Positions 1 through 10,788 are shown, counted from the first letter of the stretch. The stretch is DNA of 64,000 nt from Cryptomeria japonica (GCF_030272615.1 NC_081414.1:55081636-55145635); one strand, 5' to 3'. Numbers and translations: made by a program. Notes: generated from the sequence alone by a model not told the origin.

Positions 1-1
1 A

Positions 2-175
2 AGGCTAGTAGACATGAAGCAGAAGGTTGTTAGTTTTGCTTGGCCAAGTGATGATGCTTATCAGGAATGGAAGAGCAGTTATATGGGACAGAAAGAAGAT
101 GCTCCGAAGCAGTTAGAAGAGGTTGCGACTGAACAAGAGGCACAAGAAGTTGTGGATGTTGAAAAAGACTTGTAA
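2..175 (+). CDS. 3' end of a probable host gene, product not recognised
   Basis: An open frame runs from the window edge for 57 codons to a TAA at 173-175. The encoded tail contains VVSFAWPSDDAYQEWKSSYM followed by a Glu/Gln/Val-rich acidic C-terminus ending in EVVDVEKDL. Its composition (hydrophilic, acidic, free of stops and low-complexity sequence) differs from the transposon debris elsewhere, and the next several hundred bases look like an AT-rich 3' untranslated region. The 5' part lies outside the window and the exon boundary cannot be placed; the frame may begin at a splice acceptor near the edge. I do not recognise the family. It could also be a chance open frame. Confidence 0.45.
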   Translation, partial: RLVDMKQKVVSFAWPSDDAYQEWKSSYMGQKEDAPKQLEEVATEQEAQEVVDVEKDL

Positions 176-1470
176 CCATTTCTTAGAGAGTAATTCAGTT
201 TGTAACAAACCTTTTTGAAAATTGTCTGAAGCTTGTATGCATCCAAGTTATTATAAATGGAGACCAGAACAATGAAAAAGGGGATTGGAAGAAATTATAA
301 GAAAACTTTGTAGAAATATATCTAGGATTTTCTAGTCATATAGAGATGCTCTAATGTTTTTGTAATATTTTCTGAAATTAATATCAATATACAGACCATC
401 AATTTTGAGCCTAGAATTTGTGTTGTCTTCAGGTGTGCTTGCAAATATTTACTGGTCTCAATCTGAGTAATTTAGGGTTATTCATTTGAGCAGGGATTGT
501 AAGGCAATCTTTTATAGGTGTGTTTCTTAGCTTTTCTCTTCAAGAGGGAAATTAAATATGCAAGAAATATCTCTGTCAGTAAGTTACTTGTTTAGAAACT
601 TTGAATGTGATGAATGCTTTCTAGTTTGATAAGGATGAATTTTCATATATGTCAAGCGTATGTGGGGTTTATAGAAGCCGAGGTGATGGGATGTGTGGAG
701 ATGTTTAATTGTGAGATTATTGTTTAAACTTAGATGACTCTGTGGCCTGGAGGCATTGATATATATTGTAGTTATCTTTTTACATATTTTGTGGGTCAAC
801 GCTAAACATGGGCATAAGCCTTGTTTCTTTGTTTCAATTAGTTTTAAGGTGATAAGATTCACTGGTTTTCAGATTGGTTTACCATGGACCTCTTTTTTCT
901 AGTGTGAATTTAGTTCACAAGAGGTATACCCGCCTGAACTTTGGAAAAGTTTGAAGTGTAGAAGGTGCAAAAAACCTTGTCATATGTTGCTCTGAAGTTT
1001 CTTTTCCTTGATCTCTCTGTTGCAGATAGAGTTGTAAATTTCTCACAAGAGATGAGAAGGAAACAAAATTTGAGACTAATAGATTCTTCTAACAAGTCCG
1101 TACTGGACCGTACAATGCAACAAAAAACAAGGAAAATAGTAAAAAACGGTGTAAAACAAAGTTTTTTCTTGCAAACTAGACTTGCTTTCACATTCCAAAT
1201 CCTCCAATCTATACAATGATGTTTTTTTTGGCTTATGTCATCATGATTCAGTTGGTTGAACAGACTTTCATTGCCAATCAACAAAAATTCAACATTTTGC
1301 CAAAATTGTAAATGTTGCTTAGCAACTTTACATCTTTTCCTCTTGAGAATGCAACTTTGCACTTAAGTGCATTCCAAGTCTCAAAAAGACTGTTTATGCA
1401 TCCTAGGAGACCTAAAACAATACATGAAACCATATTACATGATGACTTTGACTTAGAGTAGTGTTCCTAT
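176..1470. other. Non-coding AT-rich stretch
   Basis: This stretch lies between the unidentified gene tail and the first LTR. Its first few hundred bases would be the 3' untranslated region of that tail. Open frames of 84-150 codons around 910-1362 exist on both strands, but they overlap one another and show no recognisable domain or protein-like composition. The last bases before the LTR, CCTAT at 1466-1470, are the left target-site copy of the element that follows. Confidence 0.5.
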
Positions 1471-2738
1471 TGTAAAGCGGAAAATCGCGATCGAACCCTA
1501 GGTGCTCTCCCCTCTTCCAACTCCGAGGAGAGAGAAGGGAGATTCACTAGGGTTGATGGTTTTCACTTAGGGGATAGACTTTACATTCAAAAGAGGGGTT
1601 GAAACCCACAAGATCCAATCCCACGCAATGCAAGATTGGATGCTAAATGAGTTTCAGGGGTTAAGAAAGCAAGGCTACCCTCTTTTGTAAAGAATGTGCA
1701 TAGGAGAATTAGGCTAGGAATGCATAGAAAGTGACAAAGATTCGCTTATAAACTGAGATAGGGATATAGGATGAAGCTGCGGCCCTGGAATTAGTAGTGA
1801 AATGTTGATACGGCACTGTCCTGCAAATTTGAGGAAAAGTTGTCAGGACAATGGCGCCTGGCGCCACGGTCCTCCGAAAAATCCGCGAAACGAAGGGGGA
1901 TCTGTTCGTCTCTGCACAAGGATTCCAGATCTTCAATTTCAGCCGCGTACCTGCAACCTACACACAGAAAAGTGAAGACGATTGGGGGGTTAGGGATTAG
2001 GGGTTTTCCTTTAGGTCAAACCCCAGTTTTGGAATTAACCAAGAAATGAGCAAGAGCTGTAAATGTAAATGACTGTAAAACAAGTACTAATACCTTGTTC
2101 TAAGGATGTTTGTATCCTTATGTGCGAAGGTTTAGATGTTGTTGTTTGTTGTATGTTTGTATGTTGTATGTAGCATGTAGTATGTGATCTCCTCTTCAAT
2201 GGTTGAATCCTTGTCTTGAATGCAACACTTAGCCTTGAATGGAGACTTGAAATGATCAATTGCTTGAAGGAATGCTTGAATGCTTGAATGCTTGAGGATA
2301 GTTTCCATGCCTTTTCCATCATATCGAATGAAAGAGGAAAATGTAGTTTATATACTTGTGAATTAGGGCTGATAGACCGATTTTCCTGACCTTAGGCCGA
2401 CCAGGAAAGTTTATTTTCCAAATTGCAAACAAAAAGACCCGAAGTCCAAAGGAGACCGGGCCCAAAATAGGACCCAAGGACCAGGGCGCTGGGTGCCATG
2501 GTCCTGGGGGACCAGGGCACTAGGTGCCCTGGTCCTGAAGGACCAGGGCACTAGGTGCTCTGGTCCCACCTCCTGGGACAGTAGGGTGCAAGGAGGTTCA
2601 GGGCAGGGTGCTTGAAAACTGCAGTTTTCAGTGTCGTAATCAGGTTTCGGGGTCTCCATTCAGGTTGCGTGTTGCGTCGCCATCGTGAAGACCGAAATGC
2701 AGTCAAAATTGCAAGTGTCACAGTTTTAGGATGCTACA
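1471..2738 (-). repeat. 3' LTR of the Tat-like element
   Basis: Read on the minus strand this LTR begins TGTAGCATCC and ends CCGCTTTACA, so it has TG...CA ends. It is preceded on the minus strand by the polypurine tract, which marks it as the 3' LTR. Near 2480-2575 it carries three tandem GGACC...GGTCC palindromes of about 27 bases; the 5' LTR carries two. A TATATAAA box on the minus strand lies at 2347-2354. Short open frames inside it on both strands also recur in the other LTR copies and are not genes. Confidence 0.9.
2347..2354 (-). promoter_or_regulatory. TATA box in the 3' LTR
   Basis: The minus strand reads TATATAAA here. The same octamer occurs at the equivalent site in the 5' LTR (9936-9943) and in the inverted solo LTR (5475-5482). 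Conservation in three copies supports a promoter role. Confidence 0.55.
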
Positions 2739-2753
2739 TTTAGCCCCCACTTT
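2739..2753 (-). promoter_or_regulatory. Polypurine tract of the Tat-like element
   Basis: On the minus strand AAAGTGGGGGCTAAA directly abuts the 3' LTR start TGTAGC. Plant Ty3/Gypsy elements of the Tat/Athila group commonly use an AGTGGGGGC-type tract to prime plus-strand DNA synthesis. Its position fixes the element's orientation as minus. Confidence 0.8.
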
Positions 2754-3484
2754 AGTGGGAGTATGTATGCTCATACTTCTGGTAAAGTACAAGGAACAAT
2801 CATTGAAAGACTTTCACCACGTCAAGGAGGCAAGACACGCCAAGCCCCCAGTGGACTAAGGATCTTATGACTTCGATTAACAAAGTAAAAGGGAAGATCA
2901 TGAGGGAGAACCATGACTGTCAGTAGTAAGGTTCCCTCACTATGAGTCATGCAAAAGGAATACCGAAAATTTTCAAGGCAAAGCTAAGTTCGCCAAGAAA
3001 TTTTCAAGTATCTTGAAAAGATATGAACGGGATGTATGCCCCCCTATGTTAAAGCGATCGCACATGCCTCACCGGGGGTGATTGCTTTAAGGTAGTGATA
3101 CATATAAGAAATGAGAAAGGAAAGGAGCACGTTATCACAAGGATTTAGCCCCCAAGTGTGAGATAAGCCCAAGGATAATAGACACAAAACACAAAGCACG
3201 AGGTGACTTCGCTTTCCTCGGGGTCAGTATGCTGTATGATAATTCATGTATATATATCATATGTATGTATGCATAATTGTTCTTCATTCCCCAATCAAGG
3301 AAGGTCACCTAGAAGAAGGGAACACATGTGTCTTTTGAGTCAACATGAGAGAGACCAAAAGAGATCTCAATGCTTTGCATCGTCCTCAAGTAGACAACAC
3401 TAAGGACAACAAATAGAAGAATGAGAATAACATATAGAAGAAGTAACACAAGAGAGGAGGAGAGAATCTGCTATGCTAATGTAA

Positions 3485-3910
3485 CTAGTCTAGCACGTCA
3501 TCTACCCCCCGATCTTGCTGATCAATGTTTCGGGAAGGCAGGGAACACGCTAGAGGAGGAACATTCAGCATAGCAGATGGAGCTATCACAAGATCCAAAC
3601 AAGGGCTATGTTCATGTTCCGAGCCACATTGTTCTTGTCTAGGAGCTAGGATAAGTGCTTTAGAAATTTCATTAGATAAATGGTTATCAATATCAACAAG
3701 TTCATATTCACTATCAGAAGCAAGAGAAGTAACATTTTCATCATGAATAACATTTTCATCTATATCATCATCAAGATTTATAAAAATAGGATCTTTAACT
3801 CGCACAGGATCAAGACCATCATGCATCTTATGTTTAGGAGATTTTGGCTCAATTCTCGGCTGAGGAGAAAATGGAATAATGCTTGTTGAAGATGTTTTTG
3901 GAGATTGCAA
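3485..3910 (-). pseudogene. Acidic linker frame downstream of protease, Tat-like element
   Basis: This 141-codon frame encodes an acidic, Asp/Glu-rich segment (for example DPIFINLDDDIDENV and SDSEYELVDIDNHL). It lies downstream of the protease frame and upstream of the polypurine tract on the minus strand. In autonomous Tat-like elements an acidic linker often precedes reverse transcriptase. Here nothing resembling reverse transcriptase follows, and the tract and LTR come within about 750 bases. I infer that an ancestral pol was deleted at or near this linker. It is separated from the protease frame by about 100 bases and a frame change. Confidence 0.5.
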
Positions 3911-4009
3911 AGTTTGAGAAGCAGCTGCTTGAGCCCTAAGATGACGCTTTTGCCAGCGTTCACGTGTAGAATGATTTCATCTAGTCTTAGTAGGAAGTTG
4001 CGAAGAAGA

Positions 4010-5121
4010 TTAAGGAGGAGGAATGTTCTCATCCTTATCACTTGGGTGTTTAGGTTGTGGTCTCTTAGGCTGGATAATAGGAGAAGAAGAAGGTCTCTTC
4101 TCTCTATAAAAGGAAGGAGGAGGAACTGCTCCATATAAGGGAGGAATATTTGGTTTAGGAAGAAGACCAAGTCCATCATGACGAGGAGGTATAGGTCTAC
4201 TTTTAGGAAGTTTATTAGATATAGACATAGTCACATCCATAGGGATGGGTTGGGAATCTTCTTGAGGAAAGACATTAGTTTTATCTTTCAAAGGAAGAAC
4301 TTCCTTCTCAAGAACGATAGGAATATCAAGTTTAGGTGTTCTAGGTTCACTTAAAGATAGGATCATATCTGTTTTCCATTTTTGATAAGATTTGAAAAGA
4401 TGATCACTTCGCAGAGGAAGAGATTGGAATTGTTTAGGCCAAAAGTAATCAATAGGAACGCTAGAAGCTCTTTCAGCTGGTTTAAAGAGACTATGATTGA
4501 CAGTAACAACTTCACCATTATGGGGAAATTTCAAACACTTATGAATAGGAGAAGCGATAGCTTTCATGGAAGATAGCCAAGGATAGCTAAGCTTCACACG
4601 AAACTGTTCGGAAGATGGAATAATAGCAAAGTTCACATCAAGGGATTTGTTATGGACCTCAATAGGCAATGTAATAGAACCAATTGCAGGAGAAGAAAAT
4701 GCATCAAATAGTTTCACAATCACATTTGTTTTGTCATAAATCACTTGATTCAATTGCAAAGTAGAAAGAAATTCTTCAGTAATGATATTAACCATGCACG
4801 AAGGATCAATAAGCACTCCACGGCAAGGTGTATTCTTGACTTTTGCAACTATGTATAAAGGACCATCAGGTGCCCTGATGGTTTCACTAGAATCAAATGT
4901 GATGGAAGGTTCTTTAGGGTTTTCTTGCTGCTCTACAAAGTTAATCACATTCAGAGTCATAGACACAAGACCATCAGATGAGAGAGAGGAATCATTAGCC
5001 TCAATTGCATTAGAGGTATGAGAAGGTAATGGATCAATGAAAATCTGAAGATTTTGGTTAGGAGGAGCTACAGATGTATTGCCTTTATCATTCACTCCAG
5101 AAACAGAAATAGTATTATTAT
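4010..5121 (-). pseudogene. Retroviral-type aspartic protease region, continuation of gag-pro
   Basis: This frame continues gag after the inserted solo LTR; an open frame starting at 5191 uses LTR-derived codons for its first part. It contains a region resembling the plant Gypsy protease, with GVLIDPSCMVNIITEEF where the catalytic Asp-Ser/Thr-Gly is expected. The D is kept but the following residues are Pro-Ser, so activity is doubtful. Downstream, VKLSYPWLSSMKAIASPIHK matches the usual LGRPWL-type region after the protease. The C-terminus is Pro/Ser-rich (IPPLYGAVPPPSFYREKRPS) and stops at 4010. With the insertion and one target duplication removed, the frame joins that of gag without a shift, so gag and protease were one polyprotein. 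Confidence 0.75.
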
Positions 5122-6377
5122 TGTAGCGTCCTAAAATTGCGACACTTGCAATTTCGACTGCATTTCGGTCTTCACGATGGTGACGCAACACGCAACCTGA
5201 ATGGAGACCCTAAAACTTGCTCACGACACTGAAAACTGCATTTTTCAAGTACCCTGGCCTGAACCTCCTTGCACCCTAATGTCCCGGGAGGTGGGACCAG
5301 AGCGCCCAGTGCCCTGGTCCCTCAGGACCAGGGCGCCCAGCGCCCTGGTCCCTGGGTCCTATTTTGGGCCCGGTCTCCTAAGGGGTCTCAAGTCTTTTTG
5401 TTTGCAAATTGGAAATTAACTTTCCTGGTCGGCCTATGGTCGGGAAAATCAGTCTATCAGCCCTAAATGACAAGTATATAAACTACATTTTTCTCTCTCA
5501 TTGGGCATGAAGAGGATATATGTACAAAGCGTGGAAATTATACTCAAGCATTCAAGCATTCAAGCATTCAAGCATTCCTTCAAGCAATTGATCATTTCAA
5601 GTCTCCATTCAAGGCTAAGTGTTGCATTCAAGACAAGGATTCAACCATTGAAGAGGAGATCACATACTACATGCTACAACATACAACATACAACATACAA
5701 CATACAACATCTAAACCTTCGCACATAAGGATACAAACATCCTTAGAACAAGGTATTAGTACTTGTTTTACATACATTTACATTTACAACACTTGCTCAT
5801 TTCTTGGTTAATTCCAAAACCGGGGTTTGACCTAAAGGCAAACCCCTAATCCCTAACCCCCCAATCGTCTTCACTTTTCTGTGTGTAGGTTGCAGGTACA
5901 TGGCTGAAATTGAAGATCTGGAATCCTTGTGCAGAGACGAACAGATCCCCCTTCGTTTCGCGGATTTTTCGGAGGACCGTGGCGCCGAGCGCCATCGTCC
6001 CAACAACTTTTGCTCAAATTTGCAGGATAGCGCTGTATCGACATTTTACTGCTAATTCCAGGGCCGCAGCTTCATCCTATAACCCGAACTCAGTTTATAA
6101 GAGAATCTTTATGACTTTCTATGCATTCCTAGCTTAATTTCCTTAACAACATTCTTTACAAAAGAGGGTAGCCTTGCTTTCCTAACCCTTGAAATTCATT
6201 TAGCATCCAATCTTACATTGTGTGGGATTGGATCTTATGAGTTTCAACCCCTCTTTTGAATGTAAAGTCTCTCCCCTAAGTGAAAAACCATCGAATCCTA
6301 GCGAACCTCCCTTCTCTCTCCTCAGATTCGGAAGAGGGGAGAGCAACTAGGGTTCGATCGCGATTTTCCGCTTTACA
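5122..6377 (+). mobile_element. Solo LTR of the same Tat-like family, nested in inverted orientation
   Basis: This 1,256-base sequence starts TGTAGCGTCC and ends CCGCTTTACA. It is the reverse complement of the LTRs at 1471-2738 and 9060-10296. It is bordered by a perfect five-base target duplication, ATTAT at 5117-5121 and at 6378-6382, and has no internal region, so it is a solo LTR left by recombination between the LTRs of a full insertion. It splits the host's gag-pro frame between the CCHC knuckle and the protease. Its TATATAAA box is on the plus strand at 5475-5482. It has two GGACC...GGTCC palindromes (about 5293-5351). Confidence 0.92.
5475..5482 (+). promoter_or_regulatory. TATA box in the inverted solo LTR
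   Basis: TATATAAA on the plus strand, in the same relative place as in the flanking LTRs but opposite in orientation. If active, it would drive plus-strand transcription antisense to the surrounding gag frame. Confidence 0.5.
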
Positions 6378-7886
6378 ATTATCAATCAAATCTTGAATTT
6401 TACCCTTTAAAGAAAAACATTTTTCAGTATCATGCCCAGGCTGACGATGAAATTGACAAAAGGCTTTGTTATCAAAATAAGGTGAAGTAATCTTTGCAGG
6501 ATCAATTTGCCTTATAGGAGGAAGAGTAAGCACATTTTGTTCCAATAACTTATTCATAATACTATGCAATGATTCATTCAAAGGAGTATACTTTCTTTCT
6601 TTCTTGAAAAATTTAGAAATAGGAGGCACACCTGATGCTGCATTCACATTGTTGTTGATGATGTTTTCATTGAATTTGATGGAATCTCTGTTCGGTTTAA
6701 ACTTCCCAAATGGTTGTTGACTGCTATCACCCTTATCACTCGGAGCCATAGGATGTGATTGTTCCATTTGACTCACAGTCAGTTGATAATTGTGAAGAGT
6801 TGCACACAACTGTTGGAAAGAAGTAAACTCAAAAAACAGAAGTTTGTCTCGAATATCTTTTTGTAAATTAGAAATAAAGATTCTTTGAATATCATTGTCA
6901 GGCACTGGAAAAGAAATTTGAGCATACAAATGCTTATATCTACCAATGAAATCAGTCACTTTTTCTTTAACACCTTGTTTGCAATGCATTAAATCAATCA
7001 AAGTAACTTTAGGACTTATATTGTTTTGAAATTGTTGAATGAAAGCATTTGCAAGTTGTTCGAAAGAAGTAATAGAATAGGAAGGCAATGAGCAATACCA
7101 TTGTAGGGCTTTGTCTCTTAATGTTCTAGTGAATAGTTTTGCAAGCAACCTTGGGTCATAAGCAAAATCAGTACAAATTGTTTGAAAAGTCTTAACATGT
7201 GTTAGAGGATCACCTTTACCATTATAAAGTTCCAAATGCGGGATTTCAACATGTTTAGGGGGAATAGCTCGAACAATGTCAAGAGAAAGTGGGCTCGCAA
7301 CATCAAATGTGGGCACACTAAACTTAGATTGATTCATATTAGATGTGTTAGATTGAGATGGAGGTGTTATGTTATTGAAAGAAGGTAAAGAGTAAGGTGG
7401 TGGGACTCTATGATAATTAGTCATAGGAGATGATTGGACAGGAGGAACACTACAAGGAGGAATAGAATGATTTACTTGTGTAGGAGGTTGTGTATAACCT
7501 AAAGTTTCAGCACAACTCTTCATAGGCATCACATTCGAATCCACAATGTGTGCAATACCACGCAAAATATCAATTCCATTCTTATCACTTTGAAGCATAC
7601 ATTTTAGACCCTCAATTAAAGGAAGAGCTTGACTATCAGGGTATTCTTGAGACATCCACTGTCGAAAATCGTCAAATTGGTTATCCAATTTTGAAAGTTG
7701 TTCTACAGAAACCTCATGGAGAGCTTCTTCATCATTAGGAGGATTAGAGGAATTACCCATGTCCTCGTTAAAAAGGCTATTCAAATTAGGTTCCATCTCC
7801 TCGGTAATTAAACCTCGAAAAGACTTAATTCTACGGCTTCGTCTAACGGGAATAGTGTAAGTAGGGCTTATTGTTGTAAAACTCAT
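6378..7886 (-). pseudogene. Gag polyprotein of the Tat-like element (5' part), broken by LTR insertion
   Basis: This frame of about 500 codons starts at ATG 7886 with a basic N-terminus (VRRSRRIKSF). The retrotransposon gag capsid region is clear: LELYNGKGDPLTHVKTF, then LAKLFTRTLRDKALQWYCSL and a segment ending in VTDFIGRYKHLY. Near the end is a single CCHC-like knuckle, CQFHRQPGHDTEKC, followed by LKGKIQDLIDN, the arrangement seen in Tat-type elements. The native frame is cut at 6378 by the solo LTR; the remaining codons to 6276 are LTR-encoded. No internal stop is visible, so this gag is much better preserved than the Copia genes in the window. Confidence 0.85.
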
Positions 7887-9059
7887 GCACTAGAAAGGAA
7901 GAGGAAATTTTGAATTTAGAGGTAGCAATTTTCAGTAAAATCAGCCAATCTTCTGGATTTAAGCTGTTAAATGCAATCACGACAGTCTCCCGAAATTTTG
8001 GAAAAAATGTCCGGGACCGTGGCCCTCGGAGTGCAACACGGTCCTTGCAACTTTTTTCGAAATTTGCAGGGATGAAAGGTATGATGATTTTAAAGCTAAT
8101 CTGAAAAAATTGAGTAATTTTACGATCTGTAGGTAGGCCAAATTAAAGTTGCAATCTCAAAATTGAACCCTACCAAGATTGTCGAAAAATGCAAAATTTG
8201 AAATTTGAAAAAGAGAGGGAAACTGAAATTTTGAATTTTATGATTTTAGAGGGAATTTCAAAAGCAATGCAAGTTTTGAAATTTAAGAATTGACTCAATG
8301 TCACGCAAAATTCAATTTTGAAAGCGGAAATCAAAGTTGTTGTAATTAAGCACTTAATTTCAAAAGTCACAAAATGCAAGAATTTGAATAAAGCACTGAA
8401 ATTTCGAATGAATGCAAACACACTTTTCAGATTTAGGATAGTAAGAACACAATTTTGACACAAAATTTTAGTTTCAATGATTTTTGAATGTTTAAAAGCC
8501 TTAATCCAAGCAATCACAAGACCAACTTTGACTGTAATTTTGAAGGTGTTATAATTGATAAAATCAGCCAAAATTCTGGATTTTAGCAGGAAAATACAGT
8601 AAGATCTAGCTCCCGAAATTTCGAAAAAAATGTCGAGGACGATGGCGCTCGGAGTGCACACGGTCCTCGCAACTTTTTTCCAAATTTTCAGGGATGAAAG
8701 ATATTGTGATTTTATTGCAGAATCCAAAGTTATAGCTGATTTGGAGATGTTTTGATCAGTGAAATCATCGGACAAAGGTTGAATCAAGAGGGTTTCAAAA
8801 ATTAGGGTTTTGACACTTAACCACTTAATTTTCAAAATCAAAGCACAAATATGAATTGATAATTTGTAGTAGAAGGGCAGATCTGAAACAAGCATTAACA
8901 ATTAAATATTTCACAAGTTTAATTACTAAAAAGAAATTTTAGGGTTTTTATGCAATCACCTCTAAAATTTTGCAAAAGATCAAACATGGAAATGTAATCA
9001 ATTTTTTCAGATCTAAGCATGAAAAATCAGAAAGGATGTTCACATCGGGTTCACCAAAA
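7887..9059 (-). other. 5' leader and primer-binding candidate of the Tat-like element
   Basis: Between the 5' LTR and gag lies a leader of about 1.2 kb without a convincing gene. Directly inside the LTR the minus strand reads TTTTGGTGAACCCGATGTG (about 9059-9041), in the position of a primer-binding site; I did not assign a tRNA. The leader carries two diverged direct copies of a block of about 160 bases (about 7934-8100 and 8559-8720). Each holds a GGACC...GGTCC-type inverted repeat followed by CAACTTTTTTC. A 243-codon minus-strand frame at 8170-8901 is AT-driven with no recognisable domain. Confidence 0.65.
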
Positions 9060-10296
9060 TGTAAAGTGGAAAATCGTGATCGAACCCTAGTTGCTCTCCC
9101 CTCTTCCAACTCCGAGGAGAGAGAAGGGAGATTCGCTAGGGTTGATGGTTTTCACTTAGGGGAGAGACTTTACATTCAAAAGAGGGGTTGAAACCCACAA
9201 GATCCAATCCCACGCAATGCAAGATTGGATGCTAAATGAGTTTCAGGGGTTAAGAAAGTAAGGCTACCCTCTTTTGTAAAGAATGTGCATAGGAGAATTA
9301 GGCTAGGAATGCATAGAAAGTGACAAAGATTCGCTTATAAACTGAGATAGGGATATAGGATGAAGCTGCGGACCTGGAATTAGCAGTGAAATGTTGATAC
9401 AGCGCTGTCCTGCAAATTTGAGAAAAAGTTGTCAGGACGATGGCGCCCGGCACCACGGTTCTCCGAAAAATCCGCGAAACGAAGGGGGATCTGTTCGTCT
9501 CTGCACAAGGATTCCAGATCTTCAATTTCAGCCACGTACCTACAACCTACACACAGAAAAGAGAAGACGATTGGGGGGTTAGGGATTAGGGGTTTGCCTT
9601 TAGGTCAAACCCCGGTTTTGGAATTAACCAAGAAATGAGCAAGAGATGTAAATGTAAATGACTGTAAAACAAGTACTAATACCTTGTTCTAAGGATGTTT
9701 GTATCCTTATGTGCGAAGGTTTAGATGTTGTTGTTTGTTGTATGTTTGTATGTTGTATGTAGCATGTAGTATGTGATCTCCTCTTCAATGGTTGAATCCT
9801 TGTCTTGAATGCAACACTTAGCCTTGAATGGAGACTTGAAATGATCAATTGCTTGAAGGAATGCTTGAATGCTTGAATACTTGAGTATAGTTTCCACGCC
9901 TTTTCCATCATATCGAATGAAAGAGGAAAATGTAGTTTATATACTTGTGAATTAGGGCTGATAGACTGATTTTCCCGACCTTAGGCCGACCAGGAAAGTT
10001 TATTTTCCAAATTGCAAACAAAAAGACCCGAAGTCCAAAGGAGACAGGGCCCAAAATAGGACCCAGAGACCAGGGCGCTGGGCGCCATGGTCCTGGGGGA
10101 CCAGGGCACTGGGCGCTCTGGTCCCACCTCCCGGGACAGCAGGGTGCAAGGAGGTTCAGGCCAGGGTGCTTGAAAAATGCACTTTTCAGTGTCGTAATCA
10201 GGTTTCGGGGTCTCCATTCAGGTTGCGTGTTGCGTTGCCATCATGAAGACCGAAATGCAGTCGAAATTGCAAGTGTCGCAATTTTAGGATGCTACA
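9060..10296 (-). repeat. 5' LTR of the Tat-like element
   Basis: It reads TGTAGCATCC...CTTTACA on the minus strand and is the source of the element's transcript. The minus-strand TATATAAA box is at 9936-9943. It has two GGACC...GGTCC palindromes (about 10069-10126). Base differences from the 1471-2738 copy are scattered but few on inspection, consistent with a moderately recent insertion. Confidence 0.9.
9936..9943 (-). promoter_or_regulatory. TATA box in the 5' LTR
   Basis: TATATAAA on the minus strand, about 350 bases inside the LTR from its 5' end. It is the likely core promoter of the Tat-like element. Confidence 0.55.
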
Positions 10297-10469
10297 CCTG
10301 TGAACAACATCAACATTACATCTTCTAGGATATCATCATCCTCAACACAACAAAAGCTTGGACAACTCAACCATGACTACATTGAGTCCTAAATGGTCAG
10401 TCCATTTATTAAAAATTTAAAGACATCACAAAAATCTTATAACGAACCAAAATTTGATAGGTGCCCTGC

Positions 10470-10788
10470 ACCATTCAATCTTTGTCCAGATCAGCTTAGC
10501 ATTCTCCAACTCTATGACATTCAATAGCTTTTCATCAGATAGGGTGCTCAACAATGCTTCTTTAGCTCTTACATCATTTTCATCTCTCTTTTATTCATCA
10601 GCAAGCGTCAGTGTTCCAGAATTACGATCATGAGGTATATACCCTTTCTCCACTATCTCCCAAACTTTAGCTCTAAGACATCTGAGATGAATCTTCATTC
10701 GCTCCTTCCATATCTTGTAATTTGTACCATCAAATCTGGGACTCTCCTTCTAGTAAGGATTGAATGTAGAACTAGAAGCAGTTGCCAT
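10470..10788 (-). pseudogene. Copia gag N-terminus, decayed
   Basis: From ATG 10788 on the minus strand the reading gives MATASSSTFNPY, a stop, then PRFDGTNYKIWKERMKIHL and later KEALLSTLSDEKLLNVIE and KLIWTKIE. The FDGTNYxxWKxRM signature is the start of the Ty1/Copia gag domain (DUF4219/UBN2 type). There are two in-frame stops. After about 10470 the gag resemblance is lost. The primer site and LTR lie immediately upstream on the minus strand, so this is the 5' end of a Copia element. The Tat-like insertion at 10296 probably separated it from its downstream part. Confidence 0.7.

Larger units (their letters stand above)
1471..10296 (-). mobile_element. Complete non-autonomous Ty3/Gypsy (Tat-like) LTR retrotransposon, gag-pro only
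   Basis: Two long terminal repeats in the same orientation (1471-2738 and 9060-10296) bound an interior coded on the minus strand. Flanking five-base duplications are CCTAT (1466-1470) and CCTGT (10297-10301), differing at one base. On the minus strand the order is: 5' LTR (9060-10296), a primer-site candidate starting TGGTGAACCCG, a long leader, gag from 7886, a degenerate aspartic protease ending at 4010, an acidic linker frame, a polypurine tract AAAGTGGGGGCTAAA (2739-2753) and the 3' LTR. No reverse transcriptase, RNase H or integrase motif is visible, so mobilisation would need a partner element. A solo LTR of the same family interrupts the gag-pro frame. The total of about 8.8 kb includes that 1.26-kb insertion. 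It probably inserted into the older Copia remnant to its right. Confidence 0.87.

Noticed and set aside
910-1362. A 150-codon minus-strand frame and an 84-codon plus-strand frame left of the first LTR
   Set aside because: They overlap each other, have no domain and an AT-driven composition. I also tested whether they continue the Copia gag at 10470-10788 across the Tat-like insertion and saw no convincing match.
1709-2659. Short frames inside the Tat-like LTR on both strands, recurring in the copies at 5200-6137 and 9298-10217
   Set aside because: They recur only because the LTR recurs; reading frames differ between copies and overlap regulatory palindromes.
3525-4138. Plus-strand frames opposite the Tat-like linker and protease
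   Set aside because: They are antisense shadows of the minus-strand coding sequence.
8170-8901. A 243-codon minus-strand frame in the Tat-like leader
   Set aside because: Rich in Ile, Lys, Phe and Leu without a domain. It lies in the untranslated leader and includes a repeated hairpin block.
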